64,000 nt of DNA from Flavobacteriaceae bacterium (GCA_029248405.1 JAQWJJ010000016.1:186001-250000), one strand, 5' to 3'. Shown: positions 25,715 to 35,775, counted from the stretch's first letter. The notes: generated from the letters alone by a model not told the origin. Made by a program: numbers and translations.

Positions 25715-27067
25715 TTATTTATTATTAGATGTAGAGGTGTGAAAAAATGTATCGTGCAAGGTCTTGGCGTTTACCAAGGCCAGTAATGATTGGTAATAGG
25801 CTTGCTGAGCTTGGTACAATTGTGTTTGTGCTTGATGCTGTTCAAAACTACTGGCCAAACCTTCGTTAAATTTGATTTGATTTTTTTGCGCGATCCGTTC
25901 TGCGAGCACGCGACTTTTGCCGGCATTCTTAAAGTTATCTTGTTGGAGTGCATAAGCACTTTGAGCAGATTTAAACGCCATGAGAATAGATTGTTTCGAT
26001 TGCGTCAAATCTGTCTGGGCTTGTTGGTAAGCAATCTGGGCTTGAACACTTCGGGCACCCCTCATACCGCTGCTGAATAAGGGCAGTTCCATGCGCAATC
26101 CTAGCATGCTGGATTGGAACCATGACTGGTCACTTTCTGCAAAAGTAAAATCGTTGCTGAAGGCTTGGGTGCTGTAATTGACAAAAGCCGAAATAGAGGG
26201 CAGTGCTCTGCTGCGCTCTAGGAGCCATTCTAAACGGCGCTGATTGGTAAAGTTTTCTGCAATCTTATAATCGATATATTGTTCTAAGGCAAATTGCGGG
26301 TGGTCGGTTATGGGGTTTTCAGTAGTCAAGATAATGGCCTCTAACGACTCTGTCAGGACCAAAGAGGCGTCAAGTGGAAGTCCTAGTGTCGCCTTGAGCA
26401 TGTCTCGAGCGATTTGCTGACTGCGCAAAGCATTTTTGTAGTAGCCGCTCACCTCCAATAAGGTAATTTCGAGTTGCTCGAGTTGTTCTTCTTCAGTCAT
26501 GCCATTGGCGTAGACCACTTTAAGTTCCTCTACGGCCTCCTCTAATGTCTTTTTGTTGTTGTCAAAAACGGCCACTAAGGCGTCCATCGTCAAAACACTG
26601 ACATAGGCATTAACCACACTTTTTTCCACCTCAATTTGGGTTTTTTCGAGCGCATTTTTCGAGAAATCCAAAAAGGTCTTTGCCGCTTTTAAACCAACTA
26701 AATAACTGCCATCAAAGATCAGTTGGTTGAGTGTCGCTTGGGCTGTTGCATTTTGTTCTGTGCCAAAAATTACAGGAGTGTAAGTTCCTGGCGTGCCCCC
26801 AGTAATCTCAGCAGGAATTAGTGTGACCGGTTGTTTGAGATTGTTGTTGTAATTGATGGAGCCATTGATTTGAGGCAGGCCAGTTGCCGTGGTTTCCCAC
26901 TTTTTCTTCAGGGCAATCGTGATGTCACGACGAGCATTGAGTGCTGCATAACTGCTGTCTTGTGCAAATGCAACGGCCTGTTCAAGACCAAACGAATAAG
27001 TTTGCGCGTGGGCATTGGCCATGCTCAAAAGCAAACAAAACAGGATAAAGGAGACTATTTTATTCAT
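25715..27067 (-). CDS. TolC-family outer-membrane efflux protein
   Basis: 450 residues with signal peptide MNKIVSFILFCLLLSMANAHAQ. It has the duplicated TolC architecture of long alternating alpha-hairpins and short barrel strands; Ala/Gln/Leu-rich helices run at about 130-220 and 330-440 (QIAYQQAQTDLTQSKQSILMAFKSAQSAY). It forms the exit duct of the efflux system encoded downstream. Its ATG overlaps the tetR stop by 4 nt, coupling pump and repressor expression. Confidence 0.92.
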   Translation of the reverse strand: MNKIVSFILFCLLLSMANAHAQTYSFGLEQAVAFAQDSSYAALNARRDITIALKKKWETTATGLPQINGSINYNNNLKQPVTLIPAEITGGTPGTYTPVIFGTEQNATAQATLNQLIFDGSYLVGLKAAKTFLDFSKNALEKTQIEVEKSVVNAYVSVLTMDALVAVFDNNKKTLEEAVEELKVVYANGMTEEEQLEQLEITLLEVSGYYKNALRSQQIARDMLKATLGLPLDASLVLTESLEAIILTTENPITDHPQFALEQYIDYKIAENFTNQRRLEWLLERSRALPSISAFVNYSTQAFSNDFTFAESDQSWFQSSMLGLRMELPLFSSGMRGARSVQAQIAYQQAQTDLTQSKQSILMAFKSAQSAYALQQDNFKNAGKSRVLAERIAQKNQIKFNEGLASSFEQHQAQTQLYQAQQAYYQSLLALVNAKTLHDTFFHTSTSNNK

Positions 27068-27669
27068 AGTGTGTTTTCAGTCATCAATTGTTTTAGGCGA
27101 TCTAGGCCTTTTTTGGTCACGATACCACGAAGGTGATAAACCAAAAAGGATTCGACTAGATGTGTTTTTGGAAAATTTGTCACCGGAAAAATGCGGTCGT
27201 CAACAATACCCGTCATGCCGACAAAATAAATCCGAGACACAAAATCTATATTGAGGTCTTCGCGATATAAGCCAAGATTCATTCCGCGTTGGACATTTTG
27301 TACTGTGATGGCGTTGAGTTGTTCGAATTTTTTGACTTGGAACTTCTCGAAAATGTCTGGATAGTATTTTTGCAGCTGAAACTGCGGAGAGACCCGTTCA
27401 TTTTTAAGTTGAATGGAGACAAACTTTTTAATGGCATAAAGTTCTTCAATCGGGTTGAGTTCTTGTTTGCATATTTCGTTGATCCCTTTGGATACTTTAT
27501 CGAATAAGGCATTGACGACCTCCGAGACCAGGCACGATTTGTTTTTATAACTGGCGTAAATAGTTTTTTTGGACATCGACAGTTCTCGCGCAATGTCATC
27601 CATGGTGACACTCTTGACGCCTAGGGTCAAAAACAATTCGGTGGCTTTGTGTACTATTTTGCATTTCAT
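27064..27669 (-). CDS. TetR/AcrR-family transcriptional regulator of the efflux operon
   Basis: About 202 residues from the ATG at 27669 (MKCKIVHKATELFLTLG). An in-frame ATG at 27678 exists, but it lies inside the -7 element TACTTTTG (27676-27683), so 27669 is preferred and the mRNA would be almost leaderless. The TetR helix-turn-helix is at about residues 5-50 (VTMDDIARELSMSKKTIYASYKNKSCLVSEVV). The variable C-terminal ligand domain has no recognised family signature. It is first gene of the operon and probably represses it through the inverted repeat at 27688-27715. Confidence 0.9.
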   Translation of the reverse strand: MKCKIVHKATELFLTLGVKSVTMDDIARELSMSKKTIYASYKNKSCLVSEVVNALFDKVSKGINEICKQELNPIEELYAIKKFVSIQLKNERVSPQFQLQKYYPDIFEKFQVKKFEQLNAITVQNVQRGMNLGLYREDLNIDFVSRIYFVGMTGIVDDRIFPVTNFPKTHLVESFLVYHLRGIVTKKGLDRLKQLMTENTL

Positions 27670-27675
27670 GGCGTG

Positions 27676-27715
27676 CAAAAGTATAGAGAAAACTTTGAAT
27701 ACAAAAAAAGTTTCC
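27676..27715 (-). promoter_or_regulatory. Promoter and putative TetR operator of the efflux operon
   Basis: Minus-strand -7 element TACTTTTG (27676-27683) and TTG (27702-27704) with an 18-nt spacer. An inverted repeat of 9-nt arms, GAAAACTTT (27688-27696) and AAAGTTTCC (27707-27715), 8 of 9 positions paired, brackets the spacer and the -33 region. Binding there would block the polymerase, as in autoregulated TetR systems. Confidence 0.6.
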
Positions 27716-27801
27716 TAGGTTTTCATGCATTTCGTTTGAAATAGCTAATCGATTCATAGGAGGTTTTTGCGCGATCACTTATTTTAGCTAAAAATTACCC
27801 G

Positions 27802-28776
27802 ATGAAGGAATTGATTTTTTATAAATCTGCACTTGAAGATGCTTTAGAAGCGCATCAGTGGCCTAGTGATCCAGATCAGTTGTATCGCCCGATTGCCTAC
27901 ATTCTTGGTATAGGAGGAAAGCGTTTGAGGCCTGTTTTGACCCTCATGACTTGTGCGTGTTTTGGGGGCGATCATAAAAAAGCCATGCCTGCGGCTTTGG
28001 CCGTGGAGCTTTTTCATAATTTTTCATTGATTCATGACGATATCATGGATCAGGCGCCTTTACGACGAGGTCAGGTGACAGTCCACCACAAATGGGATCT
28101 TAATACAGGGATTCTTTCTGGTGACGCCCTACTCATTCTGGCTTATCAGCACTTTGAATCCTACGCCCCACAGGTCTTTATGGAGCTTGCTCAATTGTTC
28201 AGTAAAACCGCCTTAGAAGTTTGTGAAGGGCAGCAATACGACATGGATTTTGAGTCGCGAGACGAGGTGGCGGTAACACAATACCTGAAGATGATCGAGT
28301 ATAAAACAGCGGTTTTGGTCGGTGCCGCCATGAAGATGGGGGCGATAGTTGCAGGTGCTCCGTCAGATGCCCAGCAAAGAATCTACGATTTTGGTCTTTC
28401 ATTGGGCATGGCCTTTCAGCTGCAAGATGATTATTTGGATGCCTTTGGGGACCCCGAAACATTTGGCAAACAAGTCGGCGGGGACATCATCAGTGGCAAA
28501 AAGACCTATCTTTATTTGTCGGCACTCGCCGCAGCCTCGGTTGAGCAAAGGAGTGCTTTGCTGAAATTGTATCAAAATCAAAATCTTGAAGATGCGACAA
28601 AAGTTAGTCAGGCTCTAGACTTGTTTCAGGCGACGGGCGCTCCAGCAAAGATCCAGACGGCTATTCAAGATTATACCATGGAAGCTTTCAGACAACTTGA
28701 TGCCATTGATATGGATCAGCGACACAAAGAGCAGTTGCGAGATTTCGGGACAGCGTTGATGGATCGGAAGGTTTAA
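27802..28776 (+). CDS. Polyprenyl synthetase (trans-isoprenyl diphosphate synthase)
   Basis: Chain elongation of isoprenoid diphosphates, probably giving the side chain of menaquinone or a GGPP-type product. 324 residues. Both Asp-rich metal motifs are intact: LIHDDIMDQAPLRRGQ (first DDxxD) and FQLQDDYLDAFGDPETFGKQ (second). GGKRLRPVLTLM is the conserved substrate-binding segment. Chain length cannot be set from the sequence. It is divergent from the efflux operon; TATTTTAG at 27780-27787 is a near -7 match 14 nt before the ATG. Confidence 0.93.
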   Translation: MKELIFYKSALEDALEAHQWPSDPDQLYRPIAYILGIGGKRLRPVLTLMTCACFGGDHKKAMPAALAVELFHNFSLIHDDIMDQAPLRRGQVTVHHKWDLNTGILSGDALLILAYQHFESYAPQVFMELAQLFSKTALEVCEGQQYDMDFESRDEVAVTQYLKMIEYKTAVLVGAAMKMGAIVAGAPSDAQQRIYDFGLSLGMAFQLQDDYLDAFGDPETFGKQVGGDIISGKKTYLYLSALAAASVEQRSALLKLYQNQNLEDATKVSQALDLFQATGAPAKIQTAIQDYTMEAFRQLDAIDMDQRHKEQLRDFGTALMDRKV

Positions 28777-28836
28777 AAGGTCTGTATTGATGCCGTTTTT
28801 GTCTTGGAATCAGGCCGCATAATTATGCAGAATCCC

Positions 28837-28868
28837 TTGATGTATTTTATCGATTTGTTGTATTTTTG
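28837..28868 (+). promoter_or_regulatory. Promoter of sucAB
   Basis: TTG at 28837-28839 and an exact -7 element TATTTTTG at 28861-28868 with a 21-nt spacer, 37 nt before the sucA ATG. Confidence 0.55.
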
Positions 28869-28905
28869 CGAGGTTAAATTGTAACAACAGCAGGATTTCC
28901 TTACT

Positions 28906-31653
28906 ATGGATCGATTTTCATTTCTCAACGCGGTTCACCCATCGTATATAGCCGAGCTTTATGACAAATACCTGCAATCCCCCGATCATATTGAGCCAAG
29001 TTGGCGGGCCTTTTTCCAAGGCTTTGATTTTGCTTTAGAACACGGATCTCTCGAAGCGCTCGGAATCGAATCAGATTCTGGCTTGAGTCCACAGGTCCTT
29101 AAAGAGTTTCGGGTGGTTAAACTTATTGACGGATACCGCACGCGCGGACATTTATTCACCAAAACAAATCCTGTTCGGGAACGCCGCAAATATTTGCCAA
29201 CTTTGGCCATAGAAAATTTCGGTCTTTCTTCAGAGGATTTATCTACAGAATTTGAAGCAGGGTCTATTATTGGCCTAGGCAAGGCGACACTCAGCAGTAT
29301 TTGCCACCATCTGGACCAAATTTATTGTGATGCTATTGGTATCGAATATATGTATATCCGTAATCCTGAGGAAATACAATGGATCCAAGATTGGCTCAAT
29401 GTCAATGACAATCACCCTAAATTTTCGCCAGAGCAAAAAAAGCACATCTTACACAAGCTCAATCAAGCCATTTCTTTTGAAGGATTTTTGCATTCCAAAT
29501 ATGTGGGGCAAAAACGATTCTCAATCGAAGGTGTTGATGCCCTGATTCCAGGATTAGACACTTTGATGGAGCAAGGCGCAGAAATGGGTGTTGAACAATT
29601 TGTCGTAGGAATGGCCCACCGTGGTCGTTTGAATGTTTTGGCCAATATTTTTGGTAAATCTCCGGAAGCCATATTTAGTGAATTTGACAGTAAAGAATAC
29701 GAAGAAGACGATTTGTTTGACGGTGATGTCAAGTACCACATGGGCTGGACGAGTTTTCGTGAAACAGACTCGGGCAAAGAAATACGGATGGACCTGGCGC
29801 CAAACCCTTCGCATCTCGAAACTGTCGATGCAGTCGTGGAGGGCATTAGCCGGGCGAAAATAGACCAAGACCTCGAAGGGGACAGCAAGAAAATTTTGCC
29901 TATTTTGATCCATGGAGATGCGGCAATTGCGGGTCAAGGAGTGGTTTATGAAGTGATCCAAATGGCCCAGTTAGACGGTTATAAAACAGGAGGGACCATC
30001 CATATTGTGGCCAATAATCAAGTCGGTTTTACGACGAATTATTTGGATGCTCGCTCTTCCATTTATTGCACCGACATCGGTAAGGTGACGCTTTCGCCTG
30101 TTTTGCACGTCAACGCAGATGATGCAGAAGCGGTTTGTCATGCCTTTAAATTTGCTTTGGATTTTAGAATGCGTTACGGAAGAGATGTCTTCATTGATGT
30201 CTTGGGCTACCGCAAATATGGTCACAATGAGGGCGACGAGCCTCGCTTTACTCAGCCCACTTTATATAAGGCTATTGCCAAGCAGAAGAACCCTCGTGAT
30301 CTCTATGCCGCCCAATTGATCCAAGAAGGAATTATTGCCGCAGATCACGTGGCGTCGATTGAACAGGAATACAAACAAAGTCTTGAGGATAATTTGATTG
30401 CCTCTCGCCAAAAAGACAAAACGGTCGTCACAGAAATATTGGCAGACGACTGGAAAGATTATGTCTTGGGTAAGACAGAAGATATTTTGCGCCCGACCAA
30501 CACAGGATTTCCGCTCAAAGAACTCAATAAATTGGCCGAAGGCATCACAAAACTGCCTGAAGATCGCGTGTTCATCAAAAAAATACAAAGGATCATCAAA
30601 GACCGTCATGCCCGATATTTTGACACCAATAATTTGGACTGGGCTATGGGCGAACTGCTGGCATATGCCAGTTTAATGTCGGAAGGTTTCAATGTTCGTA
30701 TTTCAGGACAAGACGTAGAGCGGGGGACCTTTTCTCACCGCCATGCCATTACCAAAACCGAGGACGATGCAGAAGAAATCAATCTGCACAATACCTTGGG
30801 TCTGGAAGGAAAAATGTCGATATACAATTCGTTATTGTCTGAGTATGCCGTTGTAGGATTTGATTATGGGTATGCTATGGCAGCCCCTAAGACACTCACT
30901 ATTTGGGAGGCTCAGTTTGGAGATTTTTCCAATGGGGCACAAATCATGCTCGATCAGTACATTTCTGCAGCTGAGAGCAAATGGAAAATTCAAAATGGCT
31001 TGGTGATGCTGTTGCCGCACGGGTACGAAGGCCAGGGCTCTGAGCACTCCAGCGCCCGTATGGAGCGGTACTTGCAACTTTGTTCGCGACACAATATGGT
31101 TGTGGCTGACGTCACAACACCCGCAAACTTTTTTCATTTATTGCGCCGCCAACTCAAATGGAATTTCAGAAAACCCTTGATCGTGTTTACGCCCAAGAGT
31201 TTGTTGCGCCACCCTCAGGCAGTTTCGACTAAAGAAGCGCTGGCCAATGGTCAATTTGCACCAGTGATCGATGACGATTTTGTAGATCAATCTAAAGTGA
31301 CCTCACTGGTTTTTTGTACCGGAAAATTCTATTATGATTTGCTCGAGCGCAGAGAGGAAAACGGACGCAATGATGTGGCGCTCGTGCGCTTAGAACAATT
31401 GTTTCCATTACCCCAAAAAGAAATTGACGAAGTCCTTTCAAAATATCCCCAAGTTTCGGATTATGTTTGGGCACAGGAAGAGCCAGCAAACATGGGTGCC
31501 TGGGGCTTTATGCTCATGAATTTTACTCAAGTCACTTTGCGATTGGCCTCACGTAATGTGCACAGTTCGCCAGCAGCGGGCAGCAGCGCTCGTTCAAAAG
31601 CGCGTCATAAAAAAGTGTTAGACAGTGTGTTTGACGGACCAACCACACACTAA
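28906..31653 (+). CDS. sucA: 2-oxoglutarate dehydrogenase E1 component
   Basis: Thiamine-diphosphate decarboxylase of the TCA-cycle 2-oxoglutarate dehydrogenase complex. 915 residues (E. coli 933). The N-terminal E2-binding segment is FLNAVHPSYIAELYDKYLQSPDHIEPSW. Also seen: GMAHRGRLNVLANIFGK, HGDAAIAGQGVVYEVIQM (cofactor region), GYRKYGHNEGDEPRFTQP, and in the second half EAQFGDFSNGAQIMLDQYISAAE and LLPHGYEGQGSEHSSARMERYLQL. It is followed 11 nt later by sucB. No E3 gene is in the window. Confidence 0.97.
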   Translation: MDRFSFLNAVHPSYIAELYDKYLQSPDHIEPSWRAFFQGFDFALEHGSLEALGIESDSGLSPQVLKEFRVVKLIDGYRTRGHLFTKTNPVRERRKYLPTLAIENFGLSSEDLSTEFEAGSIIGLGKATLSSICHHLDQIYCDAIGIEYMYIRNPEEIQWIQDWLNVNDNHPKFSPEQKKHILHKLNQAISFEGFLHSKYVGQKRFSIEGVDALIPGLDTLMEQGAEMGVEQFVVGMAHRGRLNVLANIFGKSPEAIFSEFDSKEYEEDDLFDGDVKYHMGWTSFRETDSGKEIRMDLAPNPSHLETVDAVVEGISRAKIDQDLEGDSKKILPILIHGDAAIAGQGVVYEVIQMAQLDGYKTGGTIHIVANNQVGFTTNYLDARSSIYCTDIGKVTLSPVLHVNADDAEAVCHAFKFALDFRMRYGRDVFIDVLGYRKYGHNEGDEPRFTQPTLYKAIAKQKNPRDLYAAQLIQEGIIAADHVASIEQEYKQSLEDNLIASRQKDKTVVTEILADDWKDYVLGKTEDILRPTNTGFPLKELNKLAEGITKLPEDRVFIKKIQRIIKDRHARYFDTNNLDWAMGELLAYASLMSEGFNVRISGQDVERGTFSHRHAITKTEDDAEEINLHNTLGLEGKMSIYNSLLSEYAVVGFDYGYAMAAPKTLTIWEAQFGDFSNGAQIMLDQYISAAESKWKIQNGLVMLLPHGYEGQGSEHSSARMERYLQLCSRHNMVVADVTTPANFFHLLRRQLKWNFRKPLIVFTPKSLLRHPQAVSTKEALANGQFAPVIDDDFVDQSKVTSLVFCTGKFYYDLLERREENGRNDVALVRLEQLFPLPQKEIDEVLSKYPQVSDYVWAQEEPANMGAWGFMLMNFTQVTLRLASRNVHSSPAAGSSARSKARHKKVLDSVFDGPTTH

Positions 31654-31664
31654 GAATATAAGTT

Positions 31665-32867
31665 ATGCTAGAAATGAAAGTGCCCTCTCCAGGGGAGTCA
31701 ATTACCGAAGTAGAAATTGCCCAATGGCTTGTTGCCGAAGGGGATTATGTTGAGAAAGATCAGGCGATTGCCGAAGTCGATAGCGATAAGGCAACCTTGG
31801 AGTTGCCCGCTGAGGCCAGTGGCATCATCAGTCTTAAAGCAGAAGAGGGAGATGCGGTCGCTGTAGGACAGGTGGTGTGCTTGATTGACACAAATGCTCA
31901 GCGTCCAGAGGGCAGTGCGGCGCCACAAGTGGCCAAGGCTGATCCAGCGCCTGAGGCGGTTGTGCAACCAAGTGTTTCTGTACCATCATATGCTGCTGGA
32001 ACACCTTCGCCAGCGGCCAAAAAAATGATGGACGAGAAAGGATTGACCAGTAATGATGTTCAAGGCACTGGACGGGGCGGTCGTATTCTCAAAGAAGACG
32101 TTATCAAAGGAACACCATCTATGGGCAGTGGTCAAGACGATGACCGTGGAGCGACGCGTCAAAAATTGTCCATGCTCCGACGTAAGGTGGCAGAGCGACT
32201 GGTTTCCGCAAAGAATGAAACAGCGATGCTCACCACATTCAATGAGGTGGACATGAGTGCAATTTTTGCCTTACGGTCTGCACATAAGGAAGACTTTAAA
32301 GCCAAACATAATGTTGGCCTGGGCTTCATGTCATTTTTTACTTTGGCCGTAGTGCGTGCCTTAGAGCTCTATCCTGATGTCAACTCTATGATCGATGGCG
32401 ACTACAAAATCACTTATGATTATAAGGATATTTCAGTAGCAGTATCTGGACCTAAGGGGCTTATGGTGCCGGTCATTCGACATGCCGAAAATTTGACTTT
32501 TAGAGGCGTAGAATCAGAAATAAAGCGACTCGCCATAAGAGCAAGGGACGGTAAAATCACCGTAGATGAAATGACTGGCGGCACCTTCACGATTTCTAAT
32601 GGAGGTGTTTTTGGCAGCATGTTGTCGACGCCAATTATTAATCCACCCCAGTCGGGTATTTTAGGGATGCATAATATCGTTGAACGACCAATCGTCAAAA
32701 ATGGCGAAATTGTCATTGCTCCAATCATGTATGTGGCGTTGAGTTACGACCACCGTATCATCGATGGACGTGAATCTGTTGGTTTCTTGGTGGCCGTAAA
32801 AGAAGCCCTGGAGAATCCATTAGATCTTCTGATGGATGGAAATGTTCAAAAGGCCTTGGAACTATAA
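31665..32867 (+). CDS. sucB: Dihydrolipoyllysine-residue succinyltransferase (E2 of 2-oxoglutarate dehydrogenase)
   Basis: Core E2 of the same complex as SucA. 400 residues: one lipoyl domain at 1-77 with the lipoylated Lys in [17 protein letters not shown]; an Ala/Pro linker; a peripheral-subunit-binding domain near 105-140 ([20 protein letters not shown]); and a catalytic domain from about 165 with [17 protein letters not shown] (catalytic His and Asp). It forms an operon with sucA. Confidence 0.97.
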   Translation: MLEMKVPSPGESITEVEIAQWLVAEGDYVEKDQAIAEVDSDKATLELPAEASGIISLKAEEGDAVAVGQVVCLIDTNAQRPEGSAAPQVAKADPAPEAVVQPSVSVPSYAAGTPSPAAKKMMDEKGLTSNDVQGTGRGGRILKEDVIKGTPSMGSGQDDDRGATRQKLSMLRRKVAERLVSAKNETAMLTTFNEVDMSAIFALRSAHKEDFKAKHNVGLGFMSFFTLAVVRALELYPDVNSMIDGDYKITYDYKDISVAVSGPKGLMVPVIRHAENLTFRGVESEIKRLAIRARDGKITVDEMTGGTFTISNGGVFGSMLSTPIINPPQSGILGMHNIVERPIVKNGEIVIAPIMYVALSYDHRIIDGRESVGFLVAVKEALENPLDLLMDGNVQKALEL

Positions 32868-32926
32868 TTTTTGATGCTCCTCTAATACCTCAACCAGGTT
32901 GATGCTGAGCAAAGTCATAATCATAT

Positions 32927-33691
32927 ATGCTCACCGATACGCACACTCATTTATACGCGGATGCTTTTGACCAAGACCGACAAGAGGTCATTGCAAGAGC
33001 TGTTGCCGCCGGAGTGCACCGGTTTTTTGTTCCTGCCATTGATTCCGAAACGACCCAAGCCATGTACGCGCTGGAAAAAGCGTTTCCTGACCACGTCTCC
33101 CTAATGATGGGGCTCCACCCGACCTCTGTAAAGGATAATTTCGAAGAAGAATTGGCACATGTTGCCCAACAATTGGAAGCTCGATCATTTTGTGCGATTG
33201 GAGAAATTGGGATTGATCTTTACTGGGACAAGAGTACACTCGCCCTGCAGCAAGAGGCTTTTCGACGTCAGATACAGTGGGCCAAAGCTTATGATTTGCC
33301 CATAGTGATCCACTGCCGTGAGGCATTTGACGAAATATTTGCGATATTGGCGTGCGAGTCGGGATCAAACCTAAGAGGGATTTTTCACTGCTTTACCGGG
33401 ACCAAACAACAGGCAAAAAAAGCGATTGATCTGAATATGATGTTGGGAATTGGGGGGGTTGTGACCTTTAAGAATGGACAGATTGACCAATTTTTGAAGG
33501 ACATTCCATTGGCTCATATTGTCCTGGAAACCGACAGTCCGTATTTGGCTCCCGTGCCACACCGCGGGCAGCGAAATGAAAGCAGTTATTTAGCCATCGT
33601 CGCCCAACGGGTAGCGGAAATATATGGATTGACTGTGTCAGAAGTAGCCGAGACCACGACCAAAAATGCCATAAAAATATTTGACCGATGA
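32927..33691 (+). CDS. TatD-family metal-dependent hydrolase (putative DNase)
   Basis: 254-residue TIM-barrel hydrolase. Metal ligands: DTHTHLYADAF (HxH), GEIGIDLYWD (Glu), VIHCREAFDE (His), IFHCFTG (His) and LETDSPYLAP (Asp). The family includes 3'-5' DNases and D-aminoacyl-tRNA deacylase-like members. Its stop overlaps the asparaginase start (ATGA), so the two are co-translated. Confidence 0.93.
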   Translation: MLTDTHTHLYADAFDQDRQEVIARAVAAGVHRFFVPAIDSETTQAMYALEKAFPDHVSLMMGLHPTSVKDNFEEELAHVAQQLEARSFCAIGEIGIDLYWDKSTLALQQEAFRRQIQWAKAYDLPIVIHCREAFDEIFAILACESGSNLRGIFHCFTGTKQQAKKAIDLNMMLGIGGVVTFKNGQIDQFLKDIPLAHIVLETDSPYLAPVPHRGQRNESSYLAIVAQRVAEIYGLTVSEVAETTTKNAIKIFDR

Positions 33692-34716
33692 AGATGCCTC
33701 ATATTTTGCTCATTTATACTGGTGGAACCATCGGGATGATTCGCGACTTTAATTCTGGGACCTTGCGGTCGTTCAATTTTGACGAACTGCTCAAGCATAT
33801 TCCTGAATTGAATTTGTTGGATTGCACCATTGAGACCCAAAGTTTGGCTGCGCCAATTGACAGTTCTAACATGACCCCAGAAATCTGGGTCCAATTGGCA
33901 CATCTCATTGAAGAAAACTACAATCATTTTGATGGTTTTGTAATTTTACACGGGAGTGATACCATGTCCTACAGTGCCTCTGCTCTTAGTTTTATGCTTG
34001 AGGGGCTGATCAAGCCCGTTATTTTTACTGGATCCCAGCTACCTATTGGTGATCTGCGAACGGACGCCAAAGAAAACCTCATTACCGCCATACAAATTGC
34101 GGCCATGAGAGAGGCCGATCAGATGTTGGTTCAAGAAGTATGTGTCTATTTTGAATACAAACTTTATCGTGGAAATCGCACCACCAAAATTAATGCGGAA
34201 CACTTTCAGGCCTTTGCCTCTTTTAACTATCCTTCTTTGGCCGAAAGTGGCGTGAACCTTGCGTTTAATAAGACAGCCTTATTCCGATCATTGGGCAGAG
34301 AATTGAGGGTGCAGACCAAGATGCACGCCCGAATTGCGTTGATCAAGTTGTTTCCGGGTATGACCCAAGAGGTTTTCGAGCAAATGCTCTTGGTGCCCCG
34401 ACTCGAAGGAGTTATTCTTGAAACGTTTGGCAGTGGCAATGTCCCCAATAGGTCATGGCTAAATTCGGCTTTAGAAAATACGATCGCTAAGGGTGTTCCA
34501 GTGGTGAGCGTGACCCAATGTTCGGGTGGAAGTGTCCAATTAGGGATGTACGAAACCAGTGAAGCACTGGTCGATATGGGTGTTATTTCAGGGTTTGATA
34601 TGACCACAGAAACTGCGTTAGCCAAGATGGCTTATCTGCTAGGAGAAGGAAAGAAAGGCCCTGAATTTAAGCAGGCGTATGAATCCCCCTTGAGGGGTGA
34701 AATCACCAAAAATTAG
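33688..34716 (+). CDS. ansA: Type I (cytoplasmic) L-asparaginase
   Basis: Hydrolyses asparagine to aspartate and ammonia. 342 residues without a signal peptide, fitting the cytoplasmic type I group. The two catalytic Thr motifs are LLIYTGGTIGMI (near residue 12) and ILHGSDTMSYSASALSFML (near residue 90). QLPIGDLRTDAKENLI is conserved in the family. It is translationally coupled to the TatD gene; such TatD-asparaginase pairs recur in Bacteroidota. Confidence 0.94.
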   Translation: MKMPHILLIYTGGTIGMIRDFNSGTLRSFNFDELLKHIPELNLLDCTIETQSLAAPIDSSNMTPEIWVQLAHLIEENYNHFDGFVILHGSDTMSYSASALSFMLEGLIKPVIFTGSQLPIGDLRTDAKENLITAIQIAAMREADQMLVQEVCVYFEYKLYRGNRTTKINAEHFQAFASFNYPSLAESGVNLAFNKTALFRSLGRELRVQTKMHARIALIKLFPGMTQEVFEQMLLVPRLEGVILETFGSGNVPNRSWLNSALENTIAKGVPVVSVTQCSGGSVQLGMYETSEALVDMGVISGFDMTTETALAKMAYLLGEGKKGPEFKQAYESPLRGEITKN

Positions 34717-34783
34717 CACTGAAATATTTCAGTAGCACCATTTTTTTTTGTTATTTGCCGCCCCGTTCAGATGGGCGATTTTT

Positions 34784-34871
34784 AGAGAGGTGGCCGAGTG
34801 GTCGAAGGCGCACGCCTGGAAAGTGTGTATACGCCAAAAGCGTATCGAGGGTTCGAATCCCTTCCTCTCTG
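34784..34871 (+). tRNA. tRNA-Ser (GGA anticodon)
   Basis: Acceptor stem AGAGAGG/CCTCTCT with discriminator G. D-arm region TGGCCGAGTGGTCGAAGGC, anticodon stem CACGC/GTGTG with loop CTGGAAA (anticodon GGA), a long class II variable arm (ATACGCC/GCGTAT) and T-arm GAGGGTTCGAATCCCTT. Reads UCC and UCU. CCA is not encoded. Confidence 0.97.
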
Positions 34872-34875
34872 CTAG

Positions 34876-35517
34876 TTACTTATGGCGCTGTTTTTCGGCA
34901 TTGTAATAGACTTTTTCTTCTATAGATTTCCAAAGCAACAAGGACGCAATAGTGTTGAAGGGATCCCAGGCTTGCGTGAATTTTTTGATCTGCGCGCCCT
35001 TAAGTTCGGGCTCATTGTAATTGATTTTGATGCTATTGATCAACGCGAGATCTCCTTCAGAAAAAATATTGCGGTCCCCCTTGACAAAAATTAAAAACAT
35101 TTCAACGGTCCATGGGCCAATACCCTTAATCTGTGTAAGGGCTTTGATGATGTCTTGACCAGACATTTGCTCTAATGGTGGACTATGGTCTAGGAAGTAT
35201 CTATAGACGTTTTGAATATAGTCGACTTTGCGGTAAGAGATGCCGATACTTTTCAAATCTTCTCGATCCATTTGGGCAATGTCTTGAGCCGTTTTGCCTT
35301 CGATTTTTTCCAAGAACCGTCCCTTGATGGTAATGGCCGCCTTAAAACTGACCTGCTGTTCGATGATCAATTGTGCCAGTGCCAATGCATGATCTGACTC
35401 ATATCTGTCTAGGAGCGTAATGTCATTGCCGAAGGTTTCGATCAAAAATGCCATTACCGGATCTTTCTCAAGATGGTTAAAAGCTTGTGAAAAGTTTGGT
35501 TGCTGAGGTCCGTTCAT
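34876..35517 (-). CDS. DNA-3-methyladenine glycosylase II (AlkA-type HhH-GPD)
   Basis: Removes alkylated bases in base excision repair. 213 residues from the ATG at 35517 (MNGPQQPNFSQAFNHLEKDP); the frame opens further upstream, but that part has no family similarity. Helix-hairpin-helix ITQIKGIGPWTVEMFLIF followed by the GPD loop FSEGDLALINSI, where the Asp is the expected catalytic residue. LAQLIIEQQVSFKAA is the family's N-terminal core. There is no C-terminal Cys cluster, so it is AlkA-like, not EndoIII-like. It is convergent with, and only 4 nt from, the tRNA gene. Confidence 0.88.
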   Translation of the reverse strand: MNGPQQPNFSQAFNHLEKDPVMAFLIETFGNDITLLDRYESDHALALAQLIIEQQVSFKAAITIKGRFLEKIEGKTAQDIAQMDREDLKSIGISYRKVDYIQNVYRYFLDHSPPLEQMSGQDIIKALTQIKGIGPWTVEMFLIFVKGDRNIFSEGDLALINSIKINYNEPELKGAQIKKFTQAWDPFNTIASLLLWKSIEEKVYYNAEKQRHK

Positions 35518-35775
35518 GATAAAGTAGTTGAAAAACTGCGCTGATCTGTTTTGCCCAGCACAAAGGATTAAAGGTACAACCAATAGTTTACACGCTAAGC
35601 ACTATCTTTAGAAGACCTTAGTGCAACTGATATCTTCTGATCCCTAGAACCATAGTGTTCTCCCCGAAAAACTCAGGGAAAGACGCGTCAGATATTCTTG
35701 CAGATAAACTAAATTATTTTATATCTTTAGAACCTTAAATTATTAACTAATCATCAAACTTTTAAGTCGATAGCA

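Noticed and set aside
34718-34749. Palindrome ACTGAAATATTTCAGT with T9 downstream, after the asparaginase gene
   Set aside because: The stem is weak and AT-rich, with 7 nt between it and the T-run, so it does not meet terminator criteria; T-richness before the tRNA may be promoter-related.
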